52,763 bases of DNA from an uncultured Lachnospiraceae bacterium. Its GTDB lineage: Bacteria; Bacillota; Clostridia; Lachnospirales; Lachnospiraceae. The first letter of the stretch is position 1. Each line of letters opens with the position of its first letter. The translations under genes and the position numbers were made by a program. The stretch lies in the NCBI GenBank assembly GCA_947176065.1, contig CAMWPB010000030.1, forward strand, positions 1 to 52,763, written 5' to 3'. Shown one piece after another: positions 43,972 through 52,763 of the stretch. The notes under the pieces were generated by a model that had not been told where the DNA came from, did not search any database, and worked only from the letters and a program-made list of their open reading frames with translations.

Positions 43972-44487
43972 TCAAAATAATTGGGTAATCAGATACTGAT
44001 AGATGCTTTGGCTTTTCTGCTGCCAGTTGGCGCAGATTGCGGCTGCAGTATCTTCATCGGGGACGGACAGGGTGATATCCACCACTGTCACGTCCTTTTC
44101 TTTTACAAGAAGACGCGCCTCAAATTCTCCTGAAGTGGATTTGTAGTAATCGGCACGGACGGCGGATTCACTGCGCATATCCATCTCGTGATCGGCAAAA
44201 AAGGCGGCGATATCCTCCTTGATGGAAGCGTTTATACGGTTGCCGAAATAAGAGAGCGTGTTCTGCCCATCCTCCGTAATCTCCAGATAGGTCCGATTAT
44301 GCAGGGATTTCGCACGGATCAGCTCCGCATCGATCAATTCCGCAATCACCTGCTGCAAAGTCAGGAAGTTTGTGTACTCGCGTCCCAGAATAAAATCGCC
44401 GATCTGCGCCTTGGTGAGTGGAAAGGAGACCCGGTCCAGCATGTAGAGCGTGATCAGTTTATAGAGGGTTGAAGGGTCCTGTGTCAT
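43972..44487 (-). CDS. DUF4364 family protein
   Basis: 171 residues. The N-terminal winged helix-like region (LYKLITLYMLDRVSFPLTKAQIGDFIL) and C-terminal alpha/beta part match DUF4364, a Clostridial family thought to be transcriptional regulators. It ends 11 bases from the DUF5722 gene in convergent order, and its start lies about 50 bases from the end of the malic enzyme gene read in the same direction. Its target is unknown. Confidence 0.82.
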   Translation of the reverse strand: MTQDPSTLYKLITLYMLDRVSFPLTKAQIGDFILGREYTNFLTLQQVIAELIDAELIRAKSLHNRTYLEITEDGQNTLSYFGNRINASIKEDIAAFFADHEMDMRSESAVRADYYKSTSGEFEARLLVKEKDVTVVDITLSVPDEDTAAAICANWQQKSQSIYQYLITQLF

Positions 44488-44526
44488 AATGTCTCCTTGC
44501 GTGTTTACTTGGTAATCGGGTAATAC

Positions 44527-45675
44527 TTAAATATGCGACTTGACAGCCTCCGCCACGACTTCCGCCACTTTCGGGTCAAAGGCCTCGGGCATGATATTGT
44601 CCTCGTTCAACTGATCGTCAGGGACGAGGGCGGCGATCGCCCGGGCGGCAGCCAGTTTCATTTCCTCCGTAATCTGTACGGCGCGGCCTTCCAGCGCGCC
44701 CTTGAAGATACCGGGGAAAGCGACTACGTTGTTGACCTGATTGGGGAAGTCGGAGCGGCCTGTTCCGACAACCCGTGCGCCTGCGGCCTTCGCAGCGTCC
44801 GGCATAATTTCAGGCACGGGGTTCGCCATGGCAAAAAGGATGGAATCCCGGTTCATGGAAGATACCATATCAGGTGTTACGATATTGGGGGCGGAGACGC
44901 CTACAAAGATATCTGCGCCTTTCAGGGCGTCCGCCAGCGTGCCGCTTAAGCCGTCGGGATTGGTCACTTCCGTCATTTTCTGCTGCATCCAGTTCAGCCC
45001 ATCGGTATCTTTGCCGATGATGCCGACTTTATCGCACATGATGACACTTCGGAAACCGTAGGTCAAGAGTAGTTTCGTGATGGCCACGCCCGCGCTGCCT
45101 GCGCCGTTTACGACCACCTTACAGTCTTCTTTCTTCTTGCCCACAACCTTCAAACCGTTGATGATGCCGGCTAACACCACAATCGCCGTGCCGTGCTGGT
45201 CGTCGTGGAAAACGGGGATATCCAGTATTTCTTTCAGCCGTTCCTCGATCTCAAAGCAGCGGGGAGCGCTGATGTCCTCCAGATTGATGCCGCCGAAGCC
45301 CGGCGCAAGATAGGACACAGCCTTGATGATCTCCTCGGTATCCTGCGTATCCAGACAGATCGGCACGGCGTTTACGCCGCCAAATTCCTTGAACAGTACT
45401 GCTTTGCCTTCCATCACGGGCATGGCGGCGTGGGGGCCGATATTGCCGAGTCCCAGAACCGCGCTGCCGTCGGACACCACGGCCACGGTATTGGATTTCC
45501 ATGTGTAAGTGTAAGCGGCCTCTTTGTCCTGCGCGATCACCTTGCACGGCTCGGCAACGCCGGGCGTATAGGCGAGGGAGAGATCCTCGCGGGTCCTGAC
45601 CGGGGTTTTGGAGACTGTTTCCAGCTTGCCCTGCCATTTTTCATGTAAGGCGAGCGCTTTCTCGTTGGTTGTCAT
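44527..45675 (-). CDS. NAD-dependent malic enzyme
   Basis: 382 residues of the short bacterial malic enzyme type. It converts malate to pyruvate and CO2 with reduction of NAD(P). Visible blocks: LSLAYTPGVAEP, FHDDQHGTAIVVLAG (metal site), a Rossmann motif NGAGSAGVA and ATGRSDFPNQVNNV-like sequence near the end (GTGRSDFPNQVNN). It stands alone with its own upstream region shared with rho on the other side. The same transcript may continue into DUF4364. Confidence 0.92.
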   Translation of the reverse strand: MTTNEKALALHEKWQGKLETVSKTPVRTREDLSLAYTPGVAEPCKVIAQDKEAAYTYTWKSNTVAVVSDGSAVLGLGNIGPHAAMPVMEGKAVLFKEFGGVNAVPICLDTQDTEEIIKAVSYLAPGFGGINLEDISAPRCFEIEERLKEILDIPVFHDDQHGTAIVVLAGIINGLKVVGKKKEDCKVVVNGAGSAGVAITKLLLTYGFRSVIMCDKVGIIGKDTDGLNWMQQKMTEVTNPDGLSGTLADALKGADIFVGVSAPNIVTPDMVSSMNRDSILFAMANPVPEIMPDAAKAAGARVVGTGRSDFPNQVNNVVAFPGIFKGALEGRAVQITEEMKLAAARAIAALVPDDQLNEDNIMPEAFDPKVAEVVAEAVKSHI

Positions 45676-45986
45676 ATAGGTACCTCACTTTTTATTGGAA
45701 AAATTTTGTTTTTACTTTGCGACTATTATATCTTATAATATATAAATTTTCTCTGCAATATCCAAGACGTTTTTATTTCCGTTTTTTATTTCAGAAAAAA
45801 AGACTTTCTATTTTGGTAAAGATGGTGTATAATAAACCAGTACAGGCATAAATCATTTTCTGAGTCGTATCAGGCACGAAATCCCCGGACGAAAGAGCTG
45901 TATAGATATTAATGAGACAAACATGCTGTGTTATGAAAAGTAATTAGCTTGCGCAATGAGAATAGAACAGAATATGGGAGGAATTT
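45676..45986. other. Divergent region between malic enzyme and rho
   Basis: 311 bases without a gene. A TATAAT at about 45829-45834 (in ggtgtataataaacc) is a likely -10 box for rho, with a poor -35. The long rho leader (about 150 bases) ends in GGGAGG. No Rho-autoregulation motif was recognised. Confidence 0.5.
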
Positions 45987-47345
45987 ATGAGAGAAAAGTA
46001 TGAATCGCTGGCGCTTACGGATTTAAAAGAGATCGCGAAATCGAGAGGGATCAAGGGCACTTCTACCATGAAGAAGGCGCAGATCGTGGAAGCGATGCTC
46101 AAGGAGGACGAGAAGGACAAAGCGGCAGGGAAGGAAGTGGCTGTCAAATCTGTGGCTCCGGCAGCGCCTGTGAAAAAGGCGGAGTCCGGGGAAGAGGAGA
46201 AGTTCCCCGCAGAGCTTGACAGTGGTATTACGGCCAAGGGAATTCTGGAGGTTATGAGCGACGGCTTCGGGTTTATCCGTTGCGAGAACTATCTGCCCGG
46301 TGAGCATGACGTCTACGTGGCGCCCAGCCAGATCCGCCGTTTCGGTCTGAAGACGGGAGATATTCTGGAGGGAAATACGAGAATTAAGACGCAGAACGAG
46401 AAGTTCAGCGCGCTTCTGTATGTGAAGTCCATCAACGGCTATGTGCCGGAGGTGGCCATGCGCCGGGTGAATTTTGAGAATATGACCCCTATTTTCCCCG
46501 ATGAGCGTTTGAAACTGGAGACGCCGGGCTGTACGGTGGCCATGCGGATTATGGATCTGATTAGCCCCGTGGGTAAGGGGCAGAGAGGTATGATTGTGTC
46601 CCCGCCGAAGGCAGGTAAGACAACCTTGCTGAAAGAGGTGGCGAAGTCAATCACCAGAACCGCGCCGGACGCGCATCTGATCATTCTGCTGATTGACGAG
46701 CGGCCGGAGGAAGTAACGGATATCAAGGAGGCCATTGAAGGCCCGAATGTGGAAGTGATTTACTCTACCTTTGACGAGCTGCCCGAGCACCACAAGAGGG
46801 TGTCGGAGATGGTGATCGAGCGTGCAAAACGACTGGTGGAACATAAGAAGGACGTGGTGATCCTTTTGGACAGCATTACCCGTCTGACAAGGGCATACAA
46901 TCTGGTGGTTCCGCCCAGCGGGCGTACGCTGTCCGGCGGTCTTGATCCGGCGGCCCTACATATGCCCAAACGTTTCTTCGGAGCGGCCCGGAATATGAGA
47001 GAGGGCGGCAGCCTGACGATTCTGGCCACGGCGCTTGTGGAGACAGGCAGCAAGATGGACGATGTGATCTATGAGGAATTTAAGGGTACAGGCAATATGG
47101 AGATGGTGCTTGACAGAAAGCTTTCCGAAAAGCGTGTGTTCCCGGCTATTGACATTCCGAAATCCAGCACCAGAAGAGAGGATCTGCTCTTAAATACCGA
47201 CGAGATGGAGGCCATCAACATCATCCGCAAGGCGTTGAACGGCATGAAGGCCGATGAGGCAGCGGAGAGGGTCGTTGACATGTTTACCAAGACCAGAAAT
47301 AATCAGGAATTTGTGAATATGGTCAAAAAAATGAAGTTCATCTAA
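45987..47345 (+). CDS. rho: Transcription termination factor Rho
   Basis: 452 residues: an N-terminal Rho_N helical domain ([15 protein letters not shown]), an acidic or Ala-rich insert (about 45-80), a cold-shock-like RNA-binding domain (about 85-155, GFGFIR), and a RecA-like ATPase with P-loop PPKAGKT and Walker [12 protein letters not shown]. It is a hexameric RNA helicase that ends transcription. It opens the conserved rho-rpmE-yqhQ-prmC-prfA block. GGGAGG supports the start. Confidence 0.96.
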   Translation: MREKYESLALTDLKEIAKSRGIKGTSTMKKAQIVEAMLKEDEKDKAAGKEVAVKSVAPAAPVKKAESGEEEKFPAELDSGITAKGILEVMSDGFGFIRCENYLPGEHDVYVAPSQIRRFGLKTGDILEGNTRIKTQNEKFSALLYVKSINGYVPEVAMRRVNFENMTPIFPDERLKLETPGCTVAMRIMDLISPVGKGQRGMIVSPPKAGKTTLLKEVAKSITRTAPDAHLIILLIDERPEEVTDIKEAIEGPNVEVIYSTFDELPEHHKRVSEMVIERAKRLVEHKKDVVILLDSITRLTRAYNLVVPPSGRTLSGGLDPAALHMPKRFFGAARNMREGGSLTILATALVETGSKMDDVIYEEFKGTGNMEMVLDRKLSEKRVFPAIDIPKSSTRREDLLLNTDEMEAINIIRKALNGMKADEAAERVVDMFTKTRNNQEFVNMVKKMKFI

Positions 47346-47373
47346 ATAATAGGTAAATAAAATGAAAAAGGGC

Positions 47374-47402
47374 TTGCATAGCCGAAAATCCTATGCTACA
47401 AT
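47374..47402 (+). promoter_or_regulatory. Promoter of rpmE
   Basis: TTGCAT at 47374-47379, 17-base spacer, TACAAT at 47397-47402, giving a leader of about 120 bases before rpmE. Confidence 0.7.
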
Positions 47403-47450
47403 GTAAAAGCTGTCGGTCTTTGGCAGGATTTTAGTTGAATTTGATGTAGA

Positions 47451-47500
47451 GTTGAAAGAAACGTATGCTTTCAACGGCAGGTTTACGCGCAGGGCGTAAA
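47451..47500 (+). promoter_or_regulatory. Two-hairpin rpmE leader, possible L31 autoregulatory site
   Basis: Hairpin 1: GTTGAAAG (47451-47458) with CTTTCAAC (47468-47475). Hairpin 2: TTTACGC (47482-47488) with GCGTAAA (47494-47500). Both stems are perfect and end about 15 bases before the AAAGGAG site. L31 leaders that bind their own protein are known in Firmicutes; whether this one belongs to that class needs a covariance search. Confidence 0.5.
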
Positions 47501-47532
47501 TACGCAGGCTGAGAAAGGAGTATGATATAGCG

Positions 47533-47739
47533 ATGAGAGAAGGAATCCATCCTGAGTATTATCAGGCAACGGTAACATGTAACTGTGGCAACACCTTTGT
47601 GACAGGTTCCACCAAGCCCGAGATTCACGTGGAGGTTTGCTCCAAGTGCCATTCGTTCTATACAGGACAGCAGAAGACGGCACAGGCTCGCGGCCGTATT
47701 GATAAGTTCAATCGGAAATACGGTGTGGAAAACAAATAA
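47533..47739 (+). CDS. rpmE: 50S ribosomal protein L31
   Basis: 68 residues with the zinc-ribbon cysteines C16, C18, C36 and C39, so it is the zinc-containing (C+) form. It sits at the central protuberance between the subunits. It follows rho but has its own promoter and structured leader, and is ended by a strong terminator, so it is a separate unit. Confidence 0.96.
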   Translation: MREGIHPEYYQATVTCNCGNTFVTGSTKPEIHVEVCSKCHSFYTGQQKTAQARGRIDKFNRKYGVENK

Positions 47740-47752
47740 ATGCAGGGTACGA

Positions 47753-47785
47753 AAAAGGTTGAGGCTATCTCAACCTTTTCTCTTA
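47753..47785 (+). terminator. Terminator after rpmE
   Basis: AAAAGGTTGAG (47753-47763) pairs perfectly with CTCAACCTTTT (47769-47779), followed by ctctt. Confidence 0.85.
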
Positions 47786-47841
47786 TGGTGCGCAGGGGTG
47801 CGTAATGTATATTGCTGCTTTGCAGCACGCACCCCGCGCGG

Positions 47842-47873
47842 CGAGTAGGGGAAGATGACTCTTCCCCTACTCG
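47842..47873 (+). other. Perfect 13-bp hairpin directly before yqhQ
   Basis: CGAGTAGGGGAAG pairs with CTTCCCCTACTCG over a 6-base loop. It ends about 5 bases before the ribosome site of the next gene. Upstream, GGTGCGT and ACGCACC also pair. It may be a terminator remnant or a translational control element. Confidence 0.5.
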
Positions 47874-47890
47874 TATGAAAGGCGATGGAA

Positions 47891-48862
47891 ATGGCGAAAA
47901 AGAAACTGAAATATTCCGGGATTGGCGGACAGGCGGTTCTGGAAGGCATTATGATGAAAAACAAGGAGCAGTACGCGGTGGCGGTGAGAAAGCCGGACGG
48001 AGAGATCGAGGTGGAAGTGGAGCACTATCACAGCGTGATTCACGGCAGCAAACTTCTGGATATTCCTTTTATCAGAGGCGTGTTCCAGTTTATTGATTCC
48101 CTTGTTCTGGGGATGCGCTGTCTGAATTTCTCGGCGTCCTTCTACGAGGATGAGGATGCGAAGGAGACGGCGGCGGATAAGGCCTTCCATAAGATTTTTA
48201 AGGACAAGGCGGAAAAGGTGTTCAATGGAATAGTGATGCTGTTTTCGCTGGCGCTGGCGATCGGCATTTTTATGATACTGCCTTACTTTGTCACCTCGCT
48301 GTTTGAGGAGTATATCAGGAGCGCCTCCTTTATGGCAGTTTTGGAGGGCGTGCTGCGTATTGTGATTTTTGTGGGGTACGTGCTGGCGATTTCCCTGATG
48401 AAGGATATCCGGCGGGTTTATATGTATCACGGCGCGGAGCATAAATGCATCAACTGTATCGAGAAGGGGGCGCCCCTCACGGTGAAGGAGGTTATGCGCT
48501 GTTCCAAACAGCACAGACGCTGCGGCACCAGCTTTCTGCTGTTTGTCATGTTTGTCAGTGTGATCCTGTTTTTCTTTATCCGGGTGGAGAATCCGGTCTA
48601 CCGCATTCTGATCCGGGTGGCGCTGATTCCTGTGATTGCGGGCATTTCCTACGAGATTATACGGCTTGCCGGAAAAAGCAACAATATTCTTGTGCGGATT
48701 ATCTCCGCGCCCGGTATGTGGCTGCAGAGGCTGACTACGAAAGAGCCGGACGAGAGTATGGTGGAAGTGGCGATCGCCGCGGTAGAGGCGGTCTTTGACT
48801 GGAAGGGATACATCAAAGAGACGTTCGGATATGAGGTGGACGAGAGCTGGATGGAAGGGTGA
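47891..48862 (+). CDS. yqhQ: DUF1385 (YqhQ-like) membrane protein
   Basis: 323 residues. GGQAVLEGIMM near the N-terminus and YHGAEHKCINCIE in the middle (His and Cys that could bind metal) are hallmarks of DUF1385. About four membrane helices lie between residues 110 and 270. The function is unsettled; the gene is nearly always beside prmC and prfA in Clostridia. The ATG at 47891 is preferred, with AAAGG about 8 bases upstream; the ATG at 47885 is also in frame. Confidence 0.87.
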   Translation: MAKKKLKYSGIGGQAVLEGIMMKNKEQYAVAVRKPDGEIEVEVEHYHSVIHGSKLLDIPFIRGVFQFIDSLVLGMRCLNFSASFYEDEDAKETAADKAFHKIFKDKAEKVFNGIVMLFSLALAIGIFMILPYFVTSLFEEYIRSASFMAVLEGVLRIVIFVGYVLAISLMKDIRRVYMYHGAEHKCINCIEKGAPLTVKEVMRCSKQHRRCGTSFLLFVMFVSVILFFFIRVENPVYRILIRVALIPVIAGISYEIIRLAGKSNNILVRIISAPGMWLQRLTTKEPDESMVEVAIAAVEAVFDWKGYIKETFGYEVDESWMEG

Positions 48863-48870
48863 GAGCCGGA

Positions 48871-49758
48871 ATGAATGGTAACCCGATATATAAAGAGATA
48901 TACGGGGAAGGCAGGGAGTGTCTGGAGGCGGCCGGGATTTTAGAGGCTGCGCTTGACGCGAGGCTTCTTCTGGAGTTTGTCTGCGGAACGGACAGAAATA
49001 CGCTGCTGGCGCATGGGGACAGGGAGGTTTCGGCGGAGGAATGTGAGAGATACCGCGGTTTGCTTGAGCGGCGGGCGGCCCATGTGCCGTTGCAGTACCT
49101 GACGGGCGAACAGGATTTTATGGGACTGCCCTTTCTAGTCAATCAAGATGTGCTGGTGCCGAGACAGGACACGGAGGTGCTGGTGGAGGAAGTGATGAAG
49201 CATCTTCACGACGGGATGCGGATTCTGGACATGTGCACCGGTTCGGGATGTATTCTGTTAAGCCTCCTGCATTATTCCAACCGCTGCAAAGGCGTAGGTG
49301 TGGACTTGTCAGAACAGGCGCTTGCGGTGGCGCGGGAAAATTATGAGAGACTGCGGGCAGCGCGGCCGGAGATGGAGGCAGGGTTTCTGGAGGGAGACCT
49401 TTTTGCGGCGTTGGCGCGGGGAAAGACAGCGGAAAGTTTTGCGAACCGCTTTGACATGATCGTGTCGAATCCTCCTTATATAAAAACGGATGTTATTGAT
49501 ACGCTCATGCCGGAGGTGCGGGAGCATGAACCGATGATGGCGTTAGATGGCGGGGATGACGGCCTTAGCTTTTACCGAAGGATAGCGGCGGACGCCGGGG
49601 CTTACTTAAACGGCGGCGGTATGCTGTTTTTTGAGATTGGGTGTGAGCAGGCGGAAAGTGTGAGAGAGATTATGGAAGAGGCGGGATTTCGGGAGATTGA
49701 GGTTGTGAAAGATTTCGCGGGTCTGGACCGTGTTGTGTACGGGAGCTGGTTTGGTTAG
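48871..49758 (+). CDS. prmC: Release factor glutamine methyltransferase
   Basis: 295 residues. PrmC methylates the Gln of the GGQ motif in RF1 and RF2, using S-adenosylmethionine. An N-terminal helical domain is followed by a Rossmann methyltransferase with ILDMCTGSGCI (SAM loop) and the catalytic VSNPPYI. Its substrate, RF1, is encoded next. The start is ATG 48871; a GTG at 48859 overlaps the yqhQ stop and would add four residues. Confidence 0.93.
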   Translation: MNGNPIYKEIYGEGRECLEAAGILEAALDARLLLEFVCGTDRNTLLAHGDREVSAEECERYRGLLERRAAHVPLQYLTGEQDFMGLPFLVNQDVLVPRQDTEVLVEEVMKHLHDGMRILDMCTGSGCILLSLLHYSNRCKGVGVDLSEQALAVARENYERLRAARPEMEAGFLEGDLFAALARGKTAESFANRFDMIVSNPPYIKTDVIDTLMPEVREHEPMMALDGGDDGLSFYRRIAADAGAYLNGGGMLFFEIGCEQAESVREIMEEAGFREIEVVKDFAGLDRVVYGSWFG

Positions 49759-49867
49759 CGGGCGCACAAAAAAGCATGTGTTATTGAATTGCGGAATAAT
49801 AAGGTGTCTGAAAGACGGAATATCAATATATAGATTTAGAAAAGCTGGGTGACAGCCGGAGGTAGTT

Positions 49868-50944
49868 ATGTTTGATAAATTAGAAGATCTGCTCAGGAAG
49901 TTTGAGGAGATTATGAATGAGCTGAGCGAGCCGACAGTGGCGGATAATCAGGAGCGGTTCCGGGCGTTGATGAAGGAGCAGAGCGAATTGACTCCTATAG
50001 TCAATGCCTATAAGGAGTATAAGAAGTGTAATCAGGACATTGAGGACAGTCTTGCCATGCTGAATGAGGAATCTGACGAGGATATGCGGGAGATGCTGAA
50101 GGAGGAGCTGGCCGAGGCCAAGAAGCGCGTGGAAGAGCTGGAGCATGAGCTGAAAATCCTTCTTCTGCCCAAGGACCCCAATGACGACAAGAACGTGATC
50201 GTGGAAATCCGTGCAGGGGCGGGCGGCGATGAGGCGGCTCTCTTTGCGGCGGAGATTTACCGCATGTATGTGCATTACGCGGAGGGACGCCGTTGGAATG
50301 TGGAGACCATGGAAGTGGAGGAAATCGGCATTGGCGGCATGAAGAGCGTGACCTTTATGGTGACGGGACAGGGCGCTTACTCGGTTTTGAAATATGAGAG
50401 CGGCGTGCACCGGGTACAGCGTGTGCCGGAGACGGAGTCCGGCGGCCGGATTCACACCTCCACCATCAGCGTGGCGGTGATGCCCGAGGTGGACGACGAC
50501 ATTGATATTGTGATTGAAGATAAGGATATACGAATCGACGTGATGCGGGCGTCCGGCAACGGCGGACAGTGCGTCAACACTACGGATTCCGCGGTGCGCC
50601 TGACCCACTATCCCACGGGGATCGTGGTTTACAGCCAGACCGAGAAATCCCAGATTCAGAATAAGGCGAAGGCGTTCGCTCTGCTCAAGGCGAAACTCTA
50701 TGATATCGAGCAGCAGCAGCGGCATGATGCGGAGGCGGAGCTTCGCAGGAGCCAGATCGGCACGGGTGACCGCTCCGAAAAGATCAGAACCTACAATTTC
50801 CCGCAGGGACGCGTCACCGACCACCGTATCAATCTGACCATCTATAAGCTGGATAAGGTGATGAACGGGGATATTCAGGAGATACTGGACGCGTGTATTT
50901 CGGCGGATCAGGCGGCAAAACTGGTGAGGATGAGCGAAGATTAG
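49868..50944 (+). CDS. prfA: Peptide chain release factor 1
   Basis: 358 residues, full length. The catalytic GGQ is in [10 protein letters not shown]. The stop-codon tripeptide region reads VPETESGG, a P-x-T as in RF1 (not the SPF of RF2), so it reads UAA and UAG. The N-terminal coiled-coil domain covers about residues 1-95. It forms a unit with prmC, 109 bases upstream. The window thus encodes two GGQ factors, RF1 and PrfH. Confidence 0.96.
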   Translation: MFDKLEDLLRKFEEIMNELSEPTVADNQERFRALMKEQSELTPIVNAYKEYKKCNQDIEDSLAMLNEESDEDMREMLKEELAEAKKRVEELEHELKILLLPKDPNDDKNVIVEIRAGAGGDEAALFAAEIYRMYVHYAEGRRWNVETMEVEEIGIGGMKSVTFMVTGQGAYSVLKYESGVHRVQRVPETESGGRIHTSTISVAVMPEVDDDIDIVIEDKDIRIDVMRASGNGGQCVNTTDSAVRLTHYPTGIVVYSQTEKSQIQNKAKAFALLKAKLYDIEQQQRHDAEAELRRSQIGTGDRSEKIRTYNFPQGRVTDHRINLTIYKLDKVMNGDIQEILDACISADQAAKLVRMSED

Positions 50945-51036
50945 AATGCCTGATCCGTAGGGATCTAGGCGGCAAAACTTGTGCGGATGGGCGAGAACTG
51001 ATATTTAAAAGTGAAATCAGAGAATGGCAGCGTGTT

Positions 51037-52647
51037 ATGAAACATAAAAAATGGATAATGGTCTGTGGGCTTATCGGCTGTCTGAGTATGACAGTCAGTT
51101 TTAGGTATGAGCCCGCGAAGTGGAATTTTGATTATTCGCCTGTATCTGAACTTTCGCAGGAGGAAGATCCGGGCGATTATATCCGCCTGTTCGCCGAAGG
51201 AGAAACCTATCAGGTTAAGCAGGGAGATACGCTGTGGGATATCGCAGAGGAGCAATACGGGAGCGGCAGCCGGTATGCGGATCTTGTGGAAATGAACAGG
51301 GATACGCTGCATGATCCGAATTTGATTCTGCCCGGGCAGCGCCTTGTACTTCCGGAGATTCTGTATATACCGAAAAGCCATACGCCGGATGAGATCAGTC
51401 AGGAGGGTGCATTTCGAATTGAGTACGCCGACGTGAAATCTTTCCGTGAGCTGATGGAGCCGGATATCCGGATCGGGAATACCGTCGGGAGCATAACAAT
51501 ATATGCCGGGCCGGGGACCAACAGGATGGGGTACAACGCGCTTACGCAGGACTGGGATGCATTTATGGCTGAGGTGGAGCGTACCAGCAGGGAAATCTGT
51601 GGAGACAGGGTGACAGATCTGACGTTTGAGAAGTACCGGATGGAGGACGGCTGCGACTTGTGCGGCTATAGCTTTACGTTTGACATGGGGGAAAATGTGC
51701 GGGAGGTGGCGGTGTTTTACCGCCTCGGCAGACAGAATATGGCGGAAATGATCGGCGCCCGTGAGAAGGGAAAGAGCGCGGCGCTTACGAATGCCGTGCG
51801 TTATGCGGCGGCCAGCTTTGAGGATCTTGGAGGAGAGATCACCATGGCAGCCGATATGGGGGAAGTTGAGAATGTGGGAGCCGGTGACTGGAATTATCCG
51901 CAGCTTCATAATCCGTTTTCGGCACTGATGGATGATTACGGACTCAATATCATCAGAGATGAGGATGAGTCAGAGGAGGATTACGAGATTACATGGGAGG
52001 AACCGTTGTTTGAACAGGCGGTTCGAAATCTGATGGTCAGACTTTGGAGGATGGATGAGGAGGAACAAGCGGCATTTATGGACAGACCGGTTATGACGAG
52101 CGATCTGGCCATTGTCAAAGACTTTTCCTGTAGTCTGAATTATCAGGCGGCCACCACCTATGAGACGGAAGTGACCCTCAGGTTAGGCGGAGATTCCGAG
52201 AAGATTACCATTGAAAGGGGAGATTCCTTTTCTTTTGCAGATATCGCTAATTTTCCGAAACTGGAGAGCCTGGCGCTGCGCGGAATGCCGGATTACGGCT
52301 TCCTTTCCGGGCTGCCCCGTTTAAAGACTTTGTCCATCTACAGCAACCGGCCTACGGAGGATTTGGGATTTCTTGCAGATTGCAGGGAGCTTGAGAATCT
52401 GGTTATATATGGAGACGGATTCGGCATGGTGACGGATCTTACGGTGCTTGCGGACATGAGAGAACTGGAACGTCTTACTCTGGAGACGCCGCGGGTGACG
52501 GATTTTTCGTTTTTAAAGAAATGTACACAGATACGAAGCATAAGGCTTGCGGGAAAGCGTTCGGATGGAATTGCGCCCGTGGTGCCGGAACTGGAGCTTC
52601 TTCCCAACGCAGATACCATTGAGTTTTACGACAGGAAAATTCGATAA
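51037..52647 (+). CDS. Secreted LysM and leucine-rich-repeat protein
   Basis: 536 residues. An N-terminal signal peptide or anchor (about 1-20, KWIMVCGLIGCLSMTVSF) is followed by one LysM domain (about 58-108, QVKQGDTLWDIAEEQYG...LPGQRLVLPE) that should bind peptidoglycan. The middle region (about 115-400) is not recognised. The C-terminal part (about 405-510) has four to five leucine-rich repeats (LESLALRGMPDYGFLSGLP, LKTLSIYSNRPTEDLGFL). It is a cell-wall-attached binding protein by inference. The start at 51037 is chosen at the signal peptide; its ribosome site is poor. Confidence 0.75.
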   Translation: MKHKKWIMVCGLIGCLSMTVSFRYEPAKWNFDYSPVSELSQEEDPGDYIRLFAEGETYQVKQGDTLWDIAEEQYGSGSRYADLVEMNRDTLHDPNLILPGQRLVLPEILYIPKSHTPDEISQEGAFRIEYADVKSFRELMEPDIRIGNTVGSITIYAGPGTNRMGYNALTQDWDAFMAEVERTSREICGDRVTDLTFEKYRMEDGCDLCGYSFTFDMGENVREVAVFYRLGRQNMAEMIGAREKGKSAALTNAVRYAAASFEDLGGEITMAADMGEVENVGAGDWNYPQLHNPFSALMDDYGLNIIRDEDESEEDYEITWEEPLFEQAVRNLMVRLWRMDEEEQAAFMDRPVMTSDLAIVKDFSCSLNYQAATTYETEVTLRLGGDSEKITIERGDSFSFADIANFPKLESLALRGMPDYGFLSGLPRLKTLSIYSNRPTEDLGFLADCRELENLVIYGDGFGMVTDLTVLADMRELERLTLETPRVTDFSFLKKCTQIRSIRLAGKRSDGIAPVVPELELLPNADTIEFYDRKIR

Positions 52648-52701
52648 AAATTATTTTTCGAAGAAAATGATATAAAAAATCGTCATACTACAGATATTTA
52701 C

Positions 52702-52763
52702 CTGTCTCTTGTACGCAGCTCCGAGCCCACGAGACATCTCAGGATCTCGTATGCCGTCTTCTG
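52702..52763 (+). other. Illumina Nextera adapter read-through (not genomic)
   Basis: From 52702 the sequence follows the Nextera i7 adapter: CTGTCTCTT, then a 10-base part with three mismatches, then CTCCGAGCCCACGAGAC. An 8-base index ATCTCAGG follows, then the flow-cell tail ATCTCGTATGCCGTCTTCTG. Genomic sequence should end at about 52701. Confidence 0.97.

Noticed and set aside
47812..48096. 94-codon ORF overlapping the start of yqhQ
   Set aside because: Overlaps yqhQ in another frame and crosses two hairpins; yqhQ is clearly the real frame.

Overview
This is a chromosomal contig end from a low-to-mid-GC Firmicute, most likely a Lachnospiraceae-type Clostridium. The call rests on gene content: a rho-rpmE-yqhQ-prmC-prfA block, families typical of Clostridia (DUF4250, DUF4364, DUF975, DUF5722), a CIRCE box in front of clpB, strong AGGAGG ribosome sites and frequent TTG/GTG starts. 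No rRNA, tRNA, CRISPR array, integrase or complete IS element was seen. The last 62 bases match an Illumina Nextera adapter with an i7 index, so the contig end is sequencing artefact.

Layout. 1-5.8 kb: a heterodimeric ABC exporter, then a BlaI-type repressor and a BlaR1-like metalloprotease with a dyad operator. 6.0-9.0 kb: a MntA/HepT toxin-antitoxin pair bracketed by short direct repeats, then a cysteine desulfurase and an IscU/NifU scaffold; a perfect 400-bp tandem duplication has left a truncated scaffold copy in front of the intact one. 9.1-10.2 kb (minus): an ECF sigma factor with a single-pass membrane protein carrying a stand-alone FtsX-type extracellular domain. 10.4-13.9 kb: a lipoprotein solute-binding protein directly followed by a chemoreceptor, and a small minus-strand coiled-coil protein. 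14-19.3 kb: two MacB/FtsX-like permeases without an ATPase, an inositol-monophosphatase-family enzyme and a NhaC-type antiporter. 19.5-22.5 kb: an MBOAT O-acyltransferase with an SGNH-like partner.

22.5-29.6 kb is the accessory core. It holds a possible type I toxin-like peptide with a bidirectional terminator, a roughly 180-bp direct repeat with a deleted remnant of an Rpn (PD-(D/E)XK) gene, then an FHA-FHA-ABC ATPase, an ABC-2 permease and a large membrane Ser/Thr kinase. The second copy of the repeat follows and leads into an intact Rpn gene. The kinase N-terminus carries four T-x-Y-[LIV] motifs that look like phosphothreonine docking sites for the FHA domains. This module is visibly AT-richer than its surroundings and is the best candidate for an undescribed system, a phospho-regulated ABC exporter.

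29.7-34.5 kb is a ribosome/protein damage-response block: rtcB and prfH (RNA ligase and rescue release factor) behind a leader with a small ORF, competing hairpins and an intrinsic terminator, followed by CIRCE-controlled clpB. 34.9-41.8 kb: an S66 peptidase, a DUF4250 protein, a RACo-like 2Fe-2S/ASKHA protein, a DUF975 membrane protein with a repetitive tail, a two-component system and a polysaccharide deacetylase. 42-52.6 kb: a DUF5722 glycosidase-like protein, DUF4364 and malic enzyme on the minus strand, then rho, rpmE, yqhQ, prmC, prfA and a LysM/leucine-rich-repeat protein.
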